Below are positions 37,124-46,971 of a stretch of 64,000 nucleotides of DNA, piece after piece. The stretch comes from CAVRIA01 sp963721115 (GTDB taxonomy: Bacteria > Desulfobacterota > Binatia > HRBIN30 > CADEER01): the NCBI GenBank assembly GCA_963721115.1, contig CAVRIA010000010.1, forward strand, positions 124,001 to 188,000, in the 5' to 3' direction. Position 1 is the first letter of the stretch; each line of letters starts with the position of its first letter. The notes below the pieces were generated by a model that saw nothing but the letters and a program-made list of their open reading frames with translations, did no database searches and had not been told where the DNA came from. A program made the position numbers and the translations under genes.

Positions 37124-38764
37124 ATGAGGCTCGCGGGGAGGAGGATCGCGGCGGCGGCCATCGTCGCCATGCTCGCCGCGCCGCGGCCGGCGGCTGCCTT
37201 CTATCTGGACGAGGGCCGCGCCCTGGAGATGACCGGCAAGGTGCTGAGCCAGGCGAGCTGGCGCATGGAGGACTCCGACAGCACCGGCCGCGACTGCGTC
37301 TTCAACGCCCGGCCGGGCACGACCTGCCGCGGCTTCACCTTCCCCGACACGCGCGCCGGGCAGCTCATCCAGCAGCGCAATCTCCTCGATCTGGAGGTCC
37401 AGCAGGACGTGGAGCGCTGGCTCGGCCGGGAGACGATCTGGCTCGACATGCTGTCGTACCGCTTCCGCGTCAAGTACTTCTACGACGGCGTCTACGACTA
37501 CGGGCCGCGCCAGTACAGCGACCCCGCGAGCCATCTCCAGCCCGACGGCCAGCCGGACGTCGAAGGGCAGCAGGGGCTGCGCAAGGCGCGGCATCTCGAC
37601 ACGCAGCACGACCCGATCTGGAACGCCTACATCGACCTGGGCAAGGGCCCCGCGTGGCTGCGGGTCGGACAGCAGAACCTGTCCTGGGGCGAGAGCGATG
37701 GGTTTCGCCTGCTCGATATGATCGAGCCGCTCGACAACCGCTTCGGTTTCCCGCTGGTCGAGGATCTCGACGACCGGCGCATTCCGCTCTGGATGGTGCG
37801 CTCCGTCATGCGCTTCGATCCCGTCGGGCCGCTCACCAACCTGAACCTCGAAGGCTACTGGGTGCCGGGCGGCATCGACAATCAGGAATCGCCCCTGCCG
37901 CCCGTCGGCAACCCGTTTGCGCCGCCGGCGCCGCCCGGTACGTCGGTCATCTCGATTCCGAACAAGAACCTCGGCAACAGCCGCGGCGGTGGGCGCGTCG
38001 TCGGTACGCTCGGCAGCGTGACCTTCTCGCTCGCGCACTACGTGACCTTCAACGATGCGCCGTCGGCGCGCCTCGAGATACGCGCGCTGGCCCCGCAGCC
38101 GGACGCTCCCTTCCTGATCGAGTTCTACAAGCAGCAGATCACCGGCGGCAGCGCGACCTTCGCCCTGCCCTTCGATCCCTACACGATCGTGCGCACCGAG
38201 GTGGCGAACTTCTGGGACGAGCGCGTCTTCATCCCCGAGCAGAGCGCCAACCAGGCGGCGCTGGTAGACGAGTTCATCGCCGGCAACGGCCAGCCGGTGA
38301 AGGGCGCGCTGCCGAAGCGCGACGTGCTGCGCTGGATGATCGGCTTCGACCGCAACGTCTGGCTGCGCTTCCTCAACCCGACCAACTCGTTCCTCGTCTC
38401 GGCGCAGTACTTCCACACCCACATCCTCGACTACGACGGCCGCATCGCGATTCCGGCCGTGAAATTCGTCGAGTTCCCCGCGGCGGGGCCGCCGATCACC
38501 GGCATCGTGCCGCGCCGGCAGGACGAAGCGACCTTCACCTACCTGCTCACCACCGTCTACCTGCACGGCACCATCACCCCGCAGGTGTTCGGCGCCTACG
38601 ACACCCGCGGCGTGAACAGTATCGTCTTCGGCCTCGCCTACCAGATCGGCACCAGCGTGCAGCTCGCCCTCAAGTACGCCCTCATCACCGGCGCCTTCGC
38701 CAACCTCGGATTCTTCCGCGACCGCGACCAGCTGGTGCTGCGGCTGCAGTACAACCTGCCTTGA
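37124..38764 (+). CDS. DUF1302 family outer-membrane protein
   Basis: The product has 546 residues from ATG 37124; an adjacent GTG at 37121 is an alternative. A signal peptide ends PAAAF near residue 25. The rest alternates amphipathic strands typical of a beta-barrel (WLRVGQQNLSWGESDGFRLLDMIEP, GYWVPGG, LKYALITG) and ends in LVLRLQYNL, close to an outer-membrane C-terminal signature. It matches DUF1302, the regular partner of DUF1329. The pair is probably involved in uptake or export of hydrophobic molecules. Frame intact. Confidence 0.87.
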   Translation: MRLAGRRIAAAAIVAMLAAPRPAAAFYLDEGRALEMTGKVLSQASWRMEDSDSTGRDCVFNARPGTTCRGFTFPDTRAGQLIQQRNLLDLEVQQDVERWLGRETIWLDMLSYRFRVKYFYDGVYDYGPRQYSDPASHLQPDGQPDVEGQQGLRKARHLDTQHDPIWNAYIDLGKGPAWLRVGQQNLSWGESDGFRLLDMIEPLDNRFGFPLVEDLDDRRIPLWMVRSVMRFDPVGPLTNLNLEGYWVPGGIDNQESPLPPVGNPFAPPAPPGTSVISIPNKNLGNSRGGGRVVGTLGSVTFSLAHYVTFNDAPSARLEIRALAPQPDAPFLIEFYKQQITGGSATFALPFDPYTIVRTEVANFWDERVFIPEQSANQAALVDEFIAGNGQPVKGALPKRDVLRWMIGFDRNVWLRFLNPTNSFLVSAQYFHTHILDYDGRIAIPAVKFVEFPAAGPPITGIVPRRQDEATFTYLLTTVYLHGTITPQVFGAYDTRGVNSIVFGLAYQIGTSVQLALKYALITGAFANLGFFRDRDQLVLRLQYNLP

Positions 38765-38880
38765 GTCGGCACCGCCCGCCGCGCCGCGGGCTGTCCGGTG
38801 TTGAGCGCACGGACAACAGCAGCGGCGTTGCGTCTGGAACGGCCCCGAATTGACCGTTCTTCGTGACGGCTCACCAATTC

Positions 38881-38920
38881 GGGACGCGCCGCGTCACATC
38901 GTGACGCCGATTGTCCCGCA
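38881..38920 (+). promoter_or_regulatory. 40-bp nested palindrome (operator copy 1)
   Basis: The outer arms GGGAC and GTCCC and the inner arms GCGTCAC and GTGACGC are set around a 3-bp centre. It ends 46 bp before the ATG at 38967. Same layout as the copies at 42253, 46291, 49594 (inverted), 49759, 50394 and 57961. Confidence 0.75.
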
Positions 38921-38966
38921 GGTCTTTCGGGAGAAGTGAGCGCCCACAAAGGGAAGAGGTGACTCC

Positions 38967-41451
38967 ATGCGCAGATTCGACACGAGCGTCCTGGTTCTGA
39001 TTGCGATCCTCGCCGCCGGCTCGACGCCAGCGGCAGCCGCCCCCCTCGCCTACATCCCCTGTTGGCTCGGCGGGTCAGTCTGTGATCGACACCGCAACGG
39101 ACACCGTGACGACGACGATACCGACGCCTTCCGGGCTGCTCAGCGTCGCCGTCGCTCCCGGGGACTCGCGTGTCTACGTCTCGAACTCGGTCACCACGTC
39201 ATTCATCGACACCGCGACCAACACGATCGTCGACACGGCACCCGCTGGCGGTACTACTTGGAGGTCGACCCGACCGGGGAGCGTCTCTACACGACTACAA
39301 TCTCGGCGTCTCCGTGGTGAGCACGGCCACTGCGACCGTCGTCGACACCATCCCGCAAACGCAAATCTACGGGATTGCCGCGCATCCCGCCGGAAGCAAG
39401 GTATACCTGGTCAAGGCGGATACGGACCAGGTCGTCGTGTTCAACACGATCACCAACAGCGTAGTCGGAACGATCCCGGTCGGCGACCAGCCGGCAATGG
39501 CTGCGTTCAACCCGAGCGGCAGCCGGCTCTACGTGAGCAACCGCGGCGACGACACAGTGTCGGTCATCGACACCAGCACCGACCTGGTCATCGACACGAT
39601 CGCCGTCGGCGAGGCCCCATCGGTGTTGCCGTTACCCCAGATGGCTCCGCCCTGTACGTCGTGAACAACCTCGACGGAACCGTTTTTCCGGTAGATACCG
39701 CCACGGACACGCTGGCCGGTGGTATTTACGTCGGCGGTTCGCCCTACTCGGTCTCCATCACGCCGGACGGCTCGAAGGTGTACGTGCCAAGCACCGGCAC
39801 CAACAAGGTCTCCGTGACGATCCCGCGACGTACACGGTGCTCACCCAGATAACCGTGTGCGGATCGCCCATCGCGCTGGGAAAGTTCATCACCGAGAGTC
39901 AGACGACTGCGACACTGACTACGGCGGTCACCGGCTTCATGACCCTGGACGTGACGAACACCTTTGGCATCACCGGAACGCTCGATTCGACGCCGGCCCG
40001 TTCAGCATCTTCGGCACTCCGGTCGATATCCGTTCCGCGCTGGGTGCCGTACCGATGGACGCGAGCGGTCAAGTTGCATTCCTACCCGGTGGCATTCAGA
40101 TTTCAGCCGACGTCACGAGCAGCTCAGTACCGAGCTTCTCCTTCAGTGGAACGGGCATCGCCGCGTTCAACGGCGACCTCCTCGTCACGCTTCCTCTCGC
40201 TGCTCCGACCGGCACCGTTCTGCCCAGCGGTCCGATCTACACGCTCGTGGCCGACCTCGAAGCATCTTCCCTCTTCGCCTACGGCGGTCCTTTCACCATC
40301 ACCGCGATACTGCCCGCCAACACGCCCATAGGCCTGAACGTCACCGTTCCCGTGAGACGAAGCTCAACCTCTGCCCGAATGCGACCAACGTCCCGCTCCC
40401 GGTCGACGTCGAGTTCAGCGAGGTGACCGCCGCGGGCAGCACGCTGGTCAGCGCCGCCTGCCAGTCGCCCGCCAGCATTCCGCCCAACATCAGGCTCGAC
40501 GTGGGTTCTCTGATCCAGCTCTTTTTCGATGTCTCTACGACGGCCGCGTACAATCCGCCGATCACGATCTGCGTGAACTATCCCGACCGCGACCAGGACG
40601 GGCTCGTCGACGCGGCGGGCGTGGACGAGCTCACCCTGCGCATCCTGCACGACGACAGCGGCGGCAACTTCCAGCCGCCGGTGAATCAGTACGTCGACCC
40701 GGTCGCGAATCGCGTCTGCGCCGAGGTCGATCACCTGTCGCCGTTCCTGCTCGCCACCGAGCAGGCGCCGGCGGCGTTCGTGGCGCCGGACGACGATGCG
40801 CGCAAGTGCGAGAACAAGCTGCTCAAGCTGACGGCAAACCTGGTCAAGGGGCTGATCAAGTGCGACCGCAAGGCGGCCGAAGCGGCTTTCAAGGGAAGGC
40901 CGTCCGACTCGGCAACCTGCCGCGCCGGCGCGCGCTCCAAGTTCGACGACAAGGTCGCCAAGCTCGGCCCCTGCCCGGCCTGCGCGTCGGGCAACGCCAG
41001 CTCGCTCGGCGACGCGGTGGAGAGCCTGGTACAGGGCTTGAACGGAGCGGTCTACTGCGACGGTAGCACGCCGCTGCCGGCCGACTTCGGTTTCGTCCCG
41101 TCCAGCGACACCGGCGCCGACTGCGCGCGCTCGCAGGGCAAGGTCCTGGCGAAGCTCGGCAAGAGCTCGACAATTGCTACCGCAAGCTCGCCGACGCCGG
41201 CTTCAAGGGCCGCGGCTTCAACGTCGCCGCCTGCGTTGCCGATGCCGACGGCAAGTTCGACGCGGCCAGCGCCGCCATCGTCGGCTGCGGAACATGCGCC
41301 GTCAGCAACACCGCCGGCCTGCGCAACCAGATCACCGCTCGCGGTCGACGACCTGGACGACGTACTGCGCGGGATCGACGCCGTTGTCGCTGCCGTAGAA
41401 TTCTTCCTCTGCGACGATTGCGGGGAAACCCTCAGCCGCGCAGCGGGTTGA
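38967..41451 (+). CDS. Secreted YVTN beta-propeller protein with Cys-helical C-terminus (several frameshifts)
   Basis: Read across frames this is one exported protein of about 825 residues. A signal peptide ends STPAAAA. It is followed by about six YVTN-type blades (VIDTATDTVTTTIP, SRVYVSNS, VVSTATATVVDTIP, SRLYVSNRGDDTVSVIDT, SALYVVNNLDGTVFPVDT). A beta-sandwich section comes next, then a Lys/Cys-rich helical region (CENKLLKLTANLVKGLIKC, CRAGARSKFDDKVAKLGPC, CYRKLADAGFKG). About eight indels of mixed sign break the frame, roughly at 39060, 39270, 39620, 39825, 39990, 40360, 41165 and 41340. A ribosome site AGAGGTGA precedes the ATG. Operator copy 1 lies upstream. The 3' end overlaps the opposite toxin gene, so the true stop is uncertain. 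Confidence 0.7.
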
Positions 41452-41870
41452 GGACCTCGATGGCCGAAAACTGGAGGAAGTCGGTATCGGTGCTGTAGAT
41501 GCGCCGCACACCGTGCTCGCGCATGAGCACCACCGTGCGCACGTCGAAGAAGAGATTGCCGCTCGGGTGGTTGAGCTCGTCCAGGACCTCGGCGAGCAGC
41601 TGCCAGTGAACATCTCCGGCCGTCAGCACCTGGACGCTGTCCGCCTGCAGGAACGGATCCAGGAAGTCCAGCGCCTCGCGCCAGAGAAGCGGGTTCGGAA
41701 AAACCTGGGATGGGTCGATACGCGCAGAAACTCATAGAGAATCCCGTCGGTAGATACCAGGCCTCGCTAGAGCGGCCGACGTCGACGAGGAATGCGCGCG
41801 CCGCCGCGTGCTCCGGAGCATCGCTGTTGGCCCCATAGAGCAGAACATTGGTGTCGATGACGCCCGACAC
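41432..41870 (-). CDS. PIN-domain VapC-like toxin (frameshifted)
   Basis: A GTG start at 41870 immediately follows the antitoxin stop. The start GVIDTNVLLYGANSDAPEH supplies the first Asp of the PIN cluster, and the end STDTDFLQFSAIEVLNPLRG supplies the last ones. Two breaks, near 41758 and 41702, each look like one missing base; repairing them gives a continuous product of about 146 residues (ILYEFLRVSTHPRVF...). It belongs to the PIN subfamily in which a C-terminal NPL motif follows the last acids. Whether it is functional depends on whether the breaks are real. Confidence 0.7.
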
Positions 41871-42100
41871 TCAGGAATCCATCAGCGCCTCGAGCGCGTT
41901 GCGGTCCCCCAGATTCACCCGCGGACGTCCCATCGCATAGCGGGCAGCGCAAACGCCTTTCGCCGCCCGCTCTTGCGGCGCTGCAGGCCCTCGGCCAACA
42001 GCTGGTTGACCACTTGGGAAAGTTGCCTGCCCTCGCGCCGCGCCAGCTCGCGCACGCCCGCCATGCAAGCGTCCTCCAGGACCATCGTCGTTCGCTTCAT
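41871..42100 (-). CDS. Ribbon-helix-helix VapB-like antitoxin (frameshifted)
   Basis: The reading MKRTTMVLEDACMAGVRELARREGR-QLSQVVNQLLAEGLQRR is a ribbon-helix-helix DNA-binding start. After a one-base break near 41935 the frame ends AMGRPRVNLGDRNALEALMDS. It is followed directly by the PIN toxin gene (TGA next to GTG). The start is ATG 42100; the promoter just upstream would put the transcript start within a few bases of it, so the message is probably leaderless. An ATG at 42109 would fall inside the -10 box and is rejected. Confidence 0.7.
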
Positions 42101-42108
42101 TTCATACA

Positions 42109-42137
42109 TACATACGTTTGAAGCATATATATGTCAA
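42109..42137 (-). promoter_or_regulatory. Sigma70-type promoter of the minus-strand toxin-antitoxin pair
   Basis: On the minus strand, TTGACA (42137-42132) and TATGTA (42114-42109) are spaced by 17 bp, close to the vegetative consensus. The surrounding DNA is unusually AT-rich for the window. Confidence 0.7.
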
Positions 42138-42252
42138 TCTGCGATGCTCAGGTGTCCAGCTCCTTTTCTCGCCAGTGCGCCAGTGCGCGCACAGGTCCAT
42201 CGAGGACGAAAGCGAGAATCGCCGCGCTGAAATCGTGTCCCCGCAAGCATTC

Positions 42253-42292
42253 GGGACGCCTCGCGTCACAGCGTGACGCGCGTTGTCCCGCA
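42253..42292 (+). promoter_or_regulatory. 40-bp nested palindrome (operator copy 2)
   Basis: GGGAC...GCGTCAC-AGC-GTGACGC...GTCCC. It ends 46 bp before the ATG at 42339, exactly the spacing of copy 1. Confidence 0.75.
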
Positions 42293-42338
42293 CACTCAGC
42301 GTGAACATTCGCAGATCGATCCAAACGGGGGAGGCTCC

Positions 42339-44028
42339 ATGATCAAGCAGACTGCAATCGTGACGTCGGTGTGTGCCGGCGCCCTCATGCTGGCGTTCGC
42401 CGCGACGGCGCGTCCGGTGCGCGCCGCCACCTTCACCGTCGACGACACCACCGACCAGGTCGACGACAACCCCGGCGACGGTTCCTGCCACACAGCGAGC
42501 AACACGTGCACGTTGCGCGCCGCCGTGCAGGAGTCCAACGCCCTGGCGGGACCGGACACGATCCTGGTCGACCCGCAACGAGACCTACGCGCTGAGCATT
42601 GCCGGCACCGGGGAGGACGCCGCCGCGACGGGCGACCTCGATTTGACCGGCGAGATTCTGCTCGACGCGCCGGGTCCGGCGACCATCGCAAACGCCGAAA
42701 TCCAGGGCGGTATGATCGATTGCGTACTCGACATCTTGCCGGGTGCCGAAGTCACCTTGCAAAACATCGACATCACGATGGGATTCAGCGATGGGGGAGG
42801 CGGGATCCAAATCGCCAGCACGGCAACGGTGTACGTCAACCACTGCAACGTAACGGACAACTTTGCAGGGGCTGGTGGTGGGATCAGCAACGGAGGAGAG
42901 CTGCACGTCGAGAATTCGGCCATCGGCTACAACAACGGTGGTTTCGCCGGCGGCGGAATCTTTACGGAGGGGCCGACGACACTCGTCAACGTTTCGCTTG
43001 CCAAGAACGAAGCCTTTCCCCCGTATGCCGGGGGCGGCATCTACGCACAAGGCGCCGGGGACGTGCTGCTGGCCGATGTCACGGTCGCGCTCAACGATGG
43101 GGGTGGCATAGTTCTGAGCTCGACCTACACGGGAACGATGACCGTCCGCAACAGCATCGTTTCGGACAATTCGGGCTCCCTCGCCGACTGCAACACCGAC
43201 GGTCCTTCGGTGACTTCCGCCGGCTACAATCTGTTCCGCGATCCAGGCAACTGCACGTTTGTCGGCGACCTCACCGGCATGATCACGGGCGCCGATCCGG
43301 AGCTCGGTCACCTCATCAACAACGGCGGCCGCGTACTCAGTATCGAAATCAGCGACACCAGCCCGGCGCGCGACGCCGGGAATCCGGCGACGCCCGGCAG
43401 CGGCGGCAACAGCTGCGCGACGACCGATGCGCGCGACCTGACGCGCCTGGACCGCTGCGATATCGGTGCCTACGAGTTCAGCTACTGCCTGCCGTACGCG
43501 CCGACGGATCTACCGGGCTATTGTCGCGGCACAACTGCGGCGAAGTCGAAGCTGCTCTTCCGTAACGACTCGGACGACAGCAAGGACTCGCTGTCGTGGA
43601 AGTGGCTGAAGGGAACGGCGACGAGCGACGGCGAAATCGGCGACGGCATGGGCGGGGACGCTTACACGCTGTGCGTCTACAACGACGACGCCCTCAAGGT
43701 GCAGGCATACATGCCGACCGGCGGGACCTGCGGCACGAAGCCGTGCTGGAAGCACAAGACCGGCAAGCTCAACTACAAGGATGCCGACCTCACGCCCGAC
43801 GGGGTGCAGAAGGCGATCCTGAAAGCCGGGATCGACGGCAAGGCCAAGATCGTCCTCAAGGCCAAGGGCATCAACCTGAAGGCATCGCCCCGCCGTGGAA
43901 CGGCACGGTCACGCGGCCCTGTCAACCGCCGGCGGCACGTGCTTCGCCAGCGTCCACGATGGAACGCCGAAGCTCAACTCCGCCGCCGGGTTCAACGACG
44001 CCGCGGGTCACTCGAGGAGGCAAGATGA
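42339..44028 (+). CDS. Secreted CSLREA/beta-helix protein with the shared C-terminal domain (frameshifted)
   Basis: The product is about 560 residues read across frames. A signal peptide ends ARPVRAA. A CSLREA-type start follows (FTVDDTTDQVDDNPGDGSC...CTLRAAVQESNALAG), then right-handed parallel beta-helix coils (GGGISNGGELHVENSAIG, GGGIYAQGAGDVLLADVTV, TVRNSIVSDNSG) and the closing GNSCATTDARDLTR...CDIGAYEF, typical of choice-of-anchor/polymorphic outer-membrane-like repeats. The last 150 residues are the shared domain (KSKLLFRND, DSLSWKWLKG, LNYKDADLTPDGVQKAILKAG, then GGTCFASV in another frame). Breaks lie near 42580 and 43885-43920. GGGGGAGG lies upstream of the ATG. Operator copy 2 precedes it. 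Confidence 0.78.
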
Positions 44029-44920
44029 TCGATCTCGAGCGCAAGCTGGCTACTCGCAGCAACTCTCGTCGTGCTCGGCGCCGCAACAGCGTCGGCCGTG
44101 ACCCCGGCCGACAAGTGCGAGGCCGACAAGCTCAAGCGCGCCGCGCTCTACAGCGCCTGCCGCCTGAAGGCGGAGTCGAAGGCGGTGAAGAGCGGCGGCA
44201 CGCCGGACTACTCGAAGTGCGACTCGAAGCTCAGCCAGAAGTGGATGGACGCCGAGACCAAGGCGCCGGAATGTGTCCGACCAACGGCGACGAGTCGGCG
44301 ATTCATGCCTGCCTGGCCGGACACGCCGACGGCATCGTCGCCGCGCTGATGGGCGGCGGCACCTGCGGCAGCGGCGGTCTGCCGCGGACCGGCAGACGAA
44401 CTGCTCCGGATCTTCGTGCCCGGGAAGCCCGCCGGGCCAGGACGGCGAGGTTCAGGCCGGATGCGCGCAGCTACACCGACAACGGCGACGGAACGATCAC
44501 CGACAACGTCACCGGCCTGATGTGGGAGAAGCTCTCGGACGACGGCAGCGTGCACGACTGGAACGACGCATACACCTGGAGCGACGCCTTCAACGTGAAA
44601 ATCGCCGCCCTGAACTCCGCAGGTGGCTTCGCCGGCTACACAGACTGGCGACTGCCGAACGTGTTCGAGCTGCAGAGCATCGTCGATTACGGACAGCCCA
44701 CCTTTGCCATTCCCGTCGGCCCGCTGTTCCAGACCGGCTGCATCCCGTCGTGCACCGTAATCACGGGCAGCTGCACTTCGTTCGGCTATACTTGGTCATC
44801 GACCTCGCAGCCGGCGCTGTTCGGGGCGTTCGCCGTCGACTTCTTCAGTGGTACGGGCGACACCGCCACACAACCCAGGGCACCGCTTACTTCGTACGCG
44901 CCGTCCGCGGCGGCTTGTGA
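44025..44920 (+). CDS. Secreted DUF1566-domain protein (frameshifted)
   Basis: ATG 44025 overlaps the previous stop (ATGA) and has GAGGAGG upstream. Read across frames it gives a signal peptide (VVLGAATASAV), a Lys/Cys-rich helical domain (CEADKLKRAALYSACRLKAE, CDSKLSQKWMDAETKA, IHACLAGHADGIVAAL) related to those at 20444 and 38967, and then a DUF1566/Lcl domain: YTDNGDGTITDNVTGLMWEK, W..AFN...LN..GGFAGYTDWRLPNVFELQSIVDYG, ending YFVRAVRGGL. The DUF1566 ending is complete at 44920. Several indels, near 44060, 44270, 44380, 44460 and 44880, break the frame. It follows the CSLREA gene and should share its operator. Confidence 0.7.
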
Positions 44921-45052
44921 GTTGTTGCCGCCGACCGTCTCGCAAGTCTCGACTCGCCAGCAACCAGTGGCCATCGGGGTCGCGCCGGCGCCAGCCGGCA
45001 AGCTCTCTCTACATGCCACTCTCTACCACGGGAGCTGGCGGGCTGGCGGGCA

Positions 45053-45424
45053 TACGGCGGCGGAGTTCGAACCAGCGGCTCAGCGGCCGGCAGACGATGA
45101 TCATGGGCGGCTCCCACGCTGGTCGAGACGTTACACAGTCCTCGACCCGGCTCCGCGCCACCACACCGGCTCTCTGCTGCCGATGCCCTGAAGTTGATCG
45201 ACGCCAACTTTCGCCAGCTCGGGGCGGTTCGTCGTTCTCGACGCAAGAGGATACCTCGCTTTACTCCGGACCTCGGCCGACGGAGCAATGGCCAGCGAGC
45301 GGATCTACGACGCGATCATCGCACCATGCGCCGTCAAAGGTGCGGCAGGACGACGTTGCTGACGTTCAACGCCAAGGATTTCGTCTCGCTCGCCGTCCCC
45401 GACCTGGAGATCGCCGTCCCCTGA
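45053..45424 (+). pseudogene. Decayed vapC copy
   Basis: This matches the toxin gene at 33709-34070 almost base for base (ACGATGATC, CTCTGCTGCCGATGCCCTGAAGTTGATCG, the end LLTFNAKDFVSLAVPDLEIAVP) but with several indels. The first 25 codons, with the first catalytic Asp, are missing. The DNA just before it (44945-45052) equals 33250-33345, which in the intact locus lies upstream of vapB. So a segment holding vapB and the toxin start was deleted after duplication. No active product expected. Confidence 0.8.
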
Positions 45425-45490
45425 GCGCTCGGCGGCGGAAGGATAGCTGATGCCTTGACATCACGATGCTGACGGCATCACGATGCGTCC

Positions 45491-45759
45491 ATGCGCACCA
45501 CATTGAACATCGACGACGAAATCCTGCAGCGAGCGCGACAAGTGGCCAAACAGTTCGCATATCTCCTTTCGAGAGACCGTCAACCGGGCGCTCCGCGCAG
45601 GCCTCGACAAGCTCGACCCGCGATCGCGCAAGAAGGCGTATCGGTGCACGACCTATGAGATGAAACTTCCGCCCGCGCTAGACCTCGACAAGGCGTTTGC
45701 AGATGGCGGCATTCCTCGAGGACGAGGAAACGACCCGCAAGCTGACGCTGCGCAAGTAA
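45491..45759 (+). CDS. VapB-like antitoxin (frameshifted)
   Basis: The start MRTTLNIDDEILQRARQVAK is a ribbon-helix-helix antitoxin N-terminus (RTTLNIDDELL type). After a break near 45555 the reading SRETVNRALRAGLDKLDPRSRKK continues, and after another near 45700 it ends MAAFLEDEETTRKLTLRK with TAA at 45757-45759. The toxin ATG overlaps that stop (TAATG). Product of about 88 residues if the frame is repaired. Confidence 0.65.
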
Positions 45760-46186
45760 TGAAGATCGTCGACCTCAATCTCCTCCTGTACGCCGTCAAT
45801 CGCGATGCGCCCGCCCACGAGGCGGCGCGCACGTGGTGGGAAGAAGCACTCTCCGGCGATGAACAGGTGGGATTGACCTGGGTCGTCCTGCTCGGGTTTC
45901 TCAGGTTGTCGACGCGCCCCGCCGTCATGCCCATGCCCCTCAGCCCTTCCCAGGCGGCAGGCCTCGTCGACGAATGGTTCGGCCAGGCCGCTTGCGTCGT
46001 CGTGCACCCGGGCGAGCGCCACTGGGAAATCCTCAGAAGCCTACTCGAGGCGGCAGGAAGCGCCGGAAATCTCACCACCGACGCCCATCTCGCCGCAGTG
46101 GCGATCGAGCGCGGGCGACCCTGTACTCGACCGACGGCGACTTCGGACACTTCGCCGGCCTCGAGTACGTGAACCCGTTGCGCTAG
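45759..46186 (+). CDS. VapC-like PIN-domain toxin (one frameshift)
   Basis: About 142 residues. KIVDLNLLLYAVNRDAPAHEAARTWWEE carries the first Asp of the PIN site, LLGFLRLSTRP is the usual second segment, and NLTTDAHLAAVAIERG and STDGDFGHFAGLEYVNPLR hold the later acids and the NPL end. A break near 46110 shifts the last 26 residues into another frame. ATG overlaps the antitoxin stop. It is a third toxin-antitoxin pair in the window. Confidence 0.75.
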
Positions 46187-46290
46187 TCGCCGGCGTTGCG
46201 GAAGCGGGAGCCCTCTCCCCTGCAGGGATTGTCGCTTCTCCGCGCAAGTGCACCCGTGCCGGGCGGAAATTTCTTCGCCGCGAGCGATTT

Positions 46291-46330
46291 GGGACGACAA
46301 ACGTCACATCGTGACGCGCGTTGTCCCGCA
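46291..46330 (+). promoter_or_regulatory. 40-bp nested palindrome (operator copy 3)
   Basis: GGGAC...CGTCAC-ATC-GTGACG...GTCCC. It ends 89 bp before the ATG at 46420. Confidence 0.72.
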
Positions 46331-46419
46331 TTCGCTGTGGGAACGTCCCCCAGACCGGCGTGCGCGCCGGCCATTGTCCGGGCCGCGCGCAGCGCAACCC
46401 GCCGAGGAGGAATGGAACG

Positions 46420-46971
46420 ATGAAACGAATGATCGGGGGCCTGGCTGCCGTACTGCTGGTGCTCGGGGTCGCCCGCGCCGAAGCCGGCATCACCGACCGC
46501 TGCCGACAGGGTTCAAGTACGTGCACACGGTGCCGGGGGTGATGAATAACTACGGTGTGGGCACCGCATTCTATCTGCACGGCGACCGACAACGTGACTG
46601 TCGGTGTCGAGGTGTTCGACGCTGCAGGCGCGGCACAGAATAGCGTAGGTGCAGGAGTAACACTGGCCGGCGGTCAGAGCGTGACGCTCGTCACACAAAT
46701 CCTGCCCAACCTGGTCGGTTATTCCAACCTTGGCATTTTGACGAGCTTCCAAGGTTCCGCCCGCATCGTCGGCCGCTCCAACAAGATCGTCTGCACCGCC
46801 CTCCTCATGGATACCGCCGGCAACCTGATTTCCAGCCTGCCGATCCTGAAGAAGGACCCCAGCCCGAATTTGCTGGCTTTGTCGGGTTCGATGGGCAAGG
46901 GCTGGGGCTCGGGCTGGGGTTCTTCGGCAAAGCCAGAGAGGGGGAGAAGATGCCAATTGCCCGTAGGTTGA
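46420..46971 (+). CDS. Small secreted beta-sandwich-like protein (frameshifted)
   Basis: ATG 46420 has GAGGAGG upstream. The signal peptide is MIGGLAAVLLVLGVARAEA. Breaks near 46510 and 46580 put the mature part in two further frames: GFKYVHTVPGVMNNYGVGTAFYC, DNVTVGVEVFDAAGAAQNSVGAGVTL, GGQSVTLVTQI, SARIVGRSNKIVCTALLMD. The strand pattern and the single disulfide-type Cys pair resemble the small protein at 49834. The end, GWGSGWGSSAKPERG, overlaps the next gene by 22 bp and may be partly non-native. Operator copy 3 lies upstream; function unknown. Confidence 0.65.

Noticed and set aside
42103..42109. ATG 42109 as start of the minus-strand antitoxin
   Set aside because: It lies inside the -10 box of a near-consensus promoter, so it would not be transcribed; ATG 42100 was chosen.
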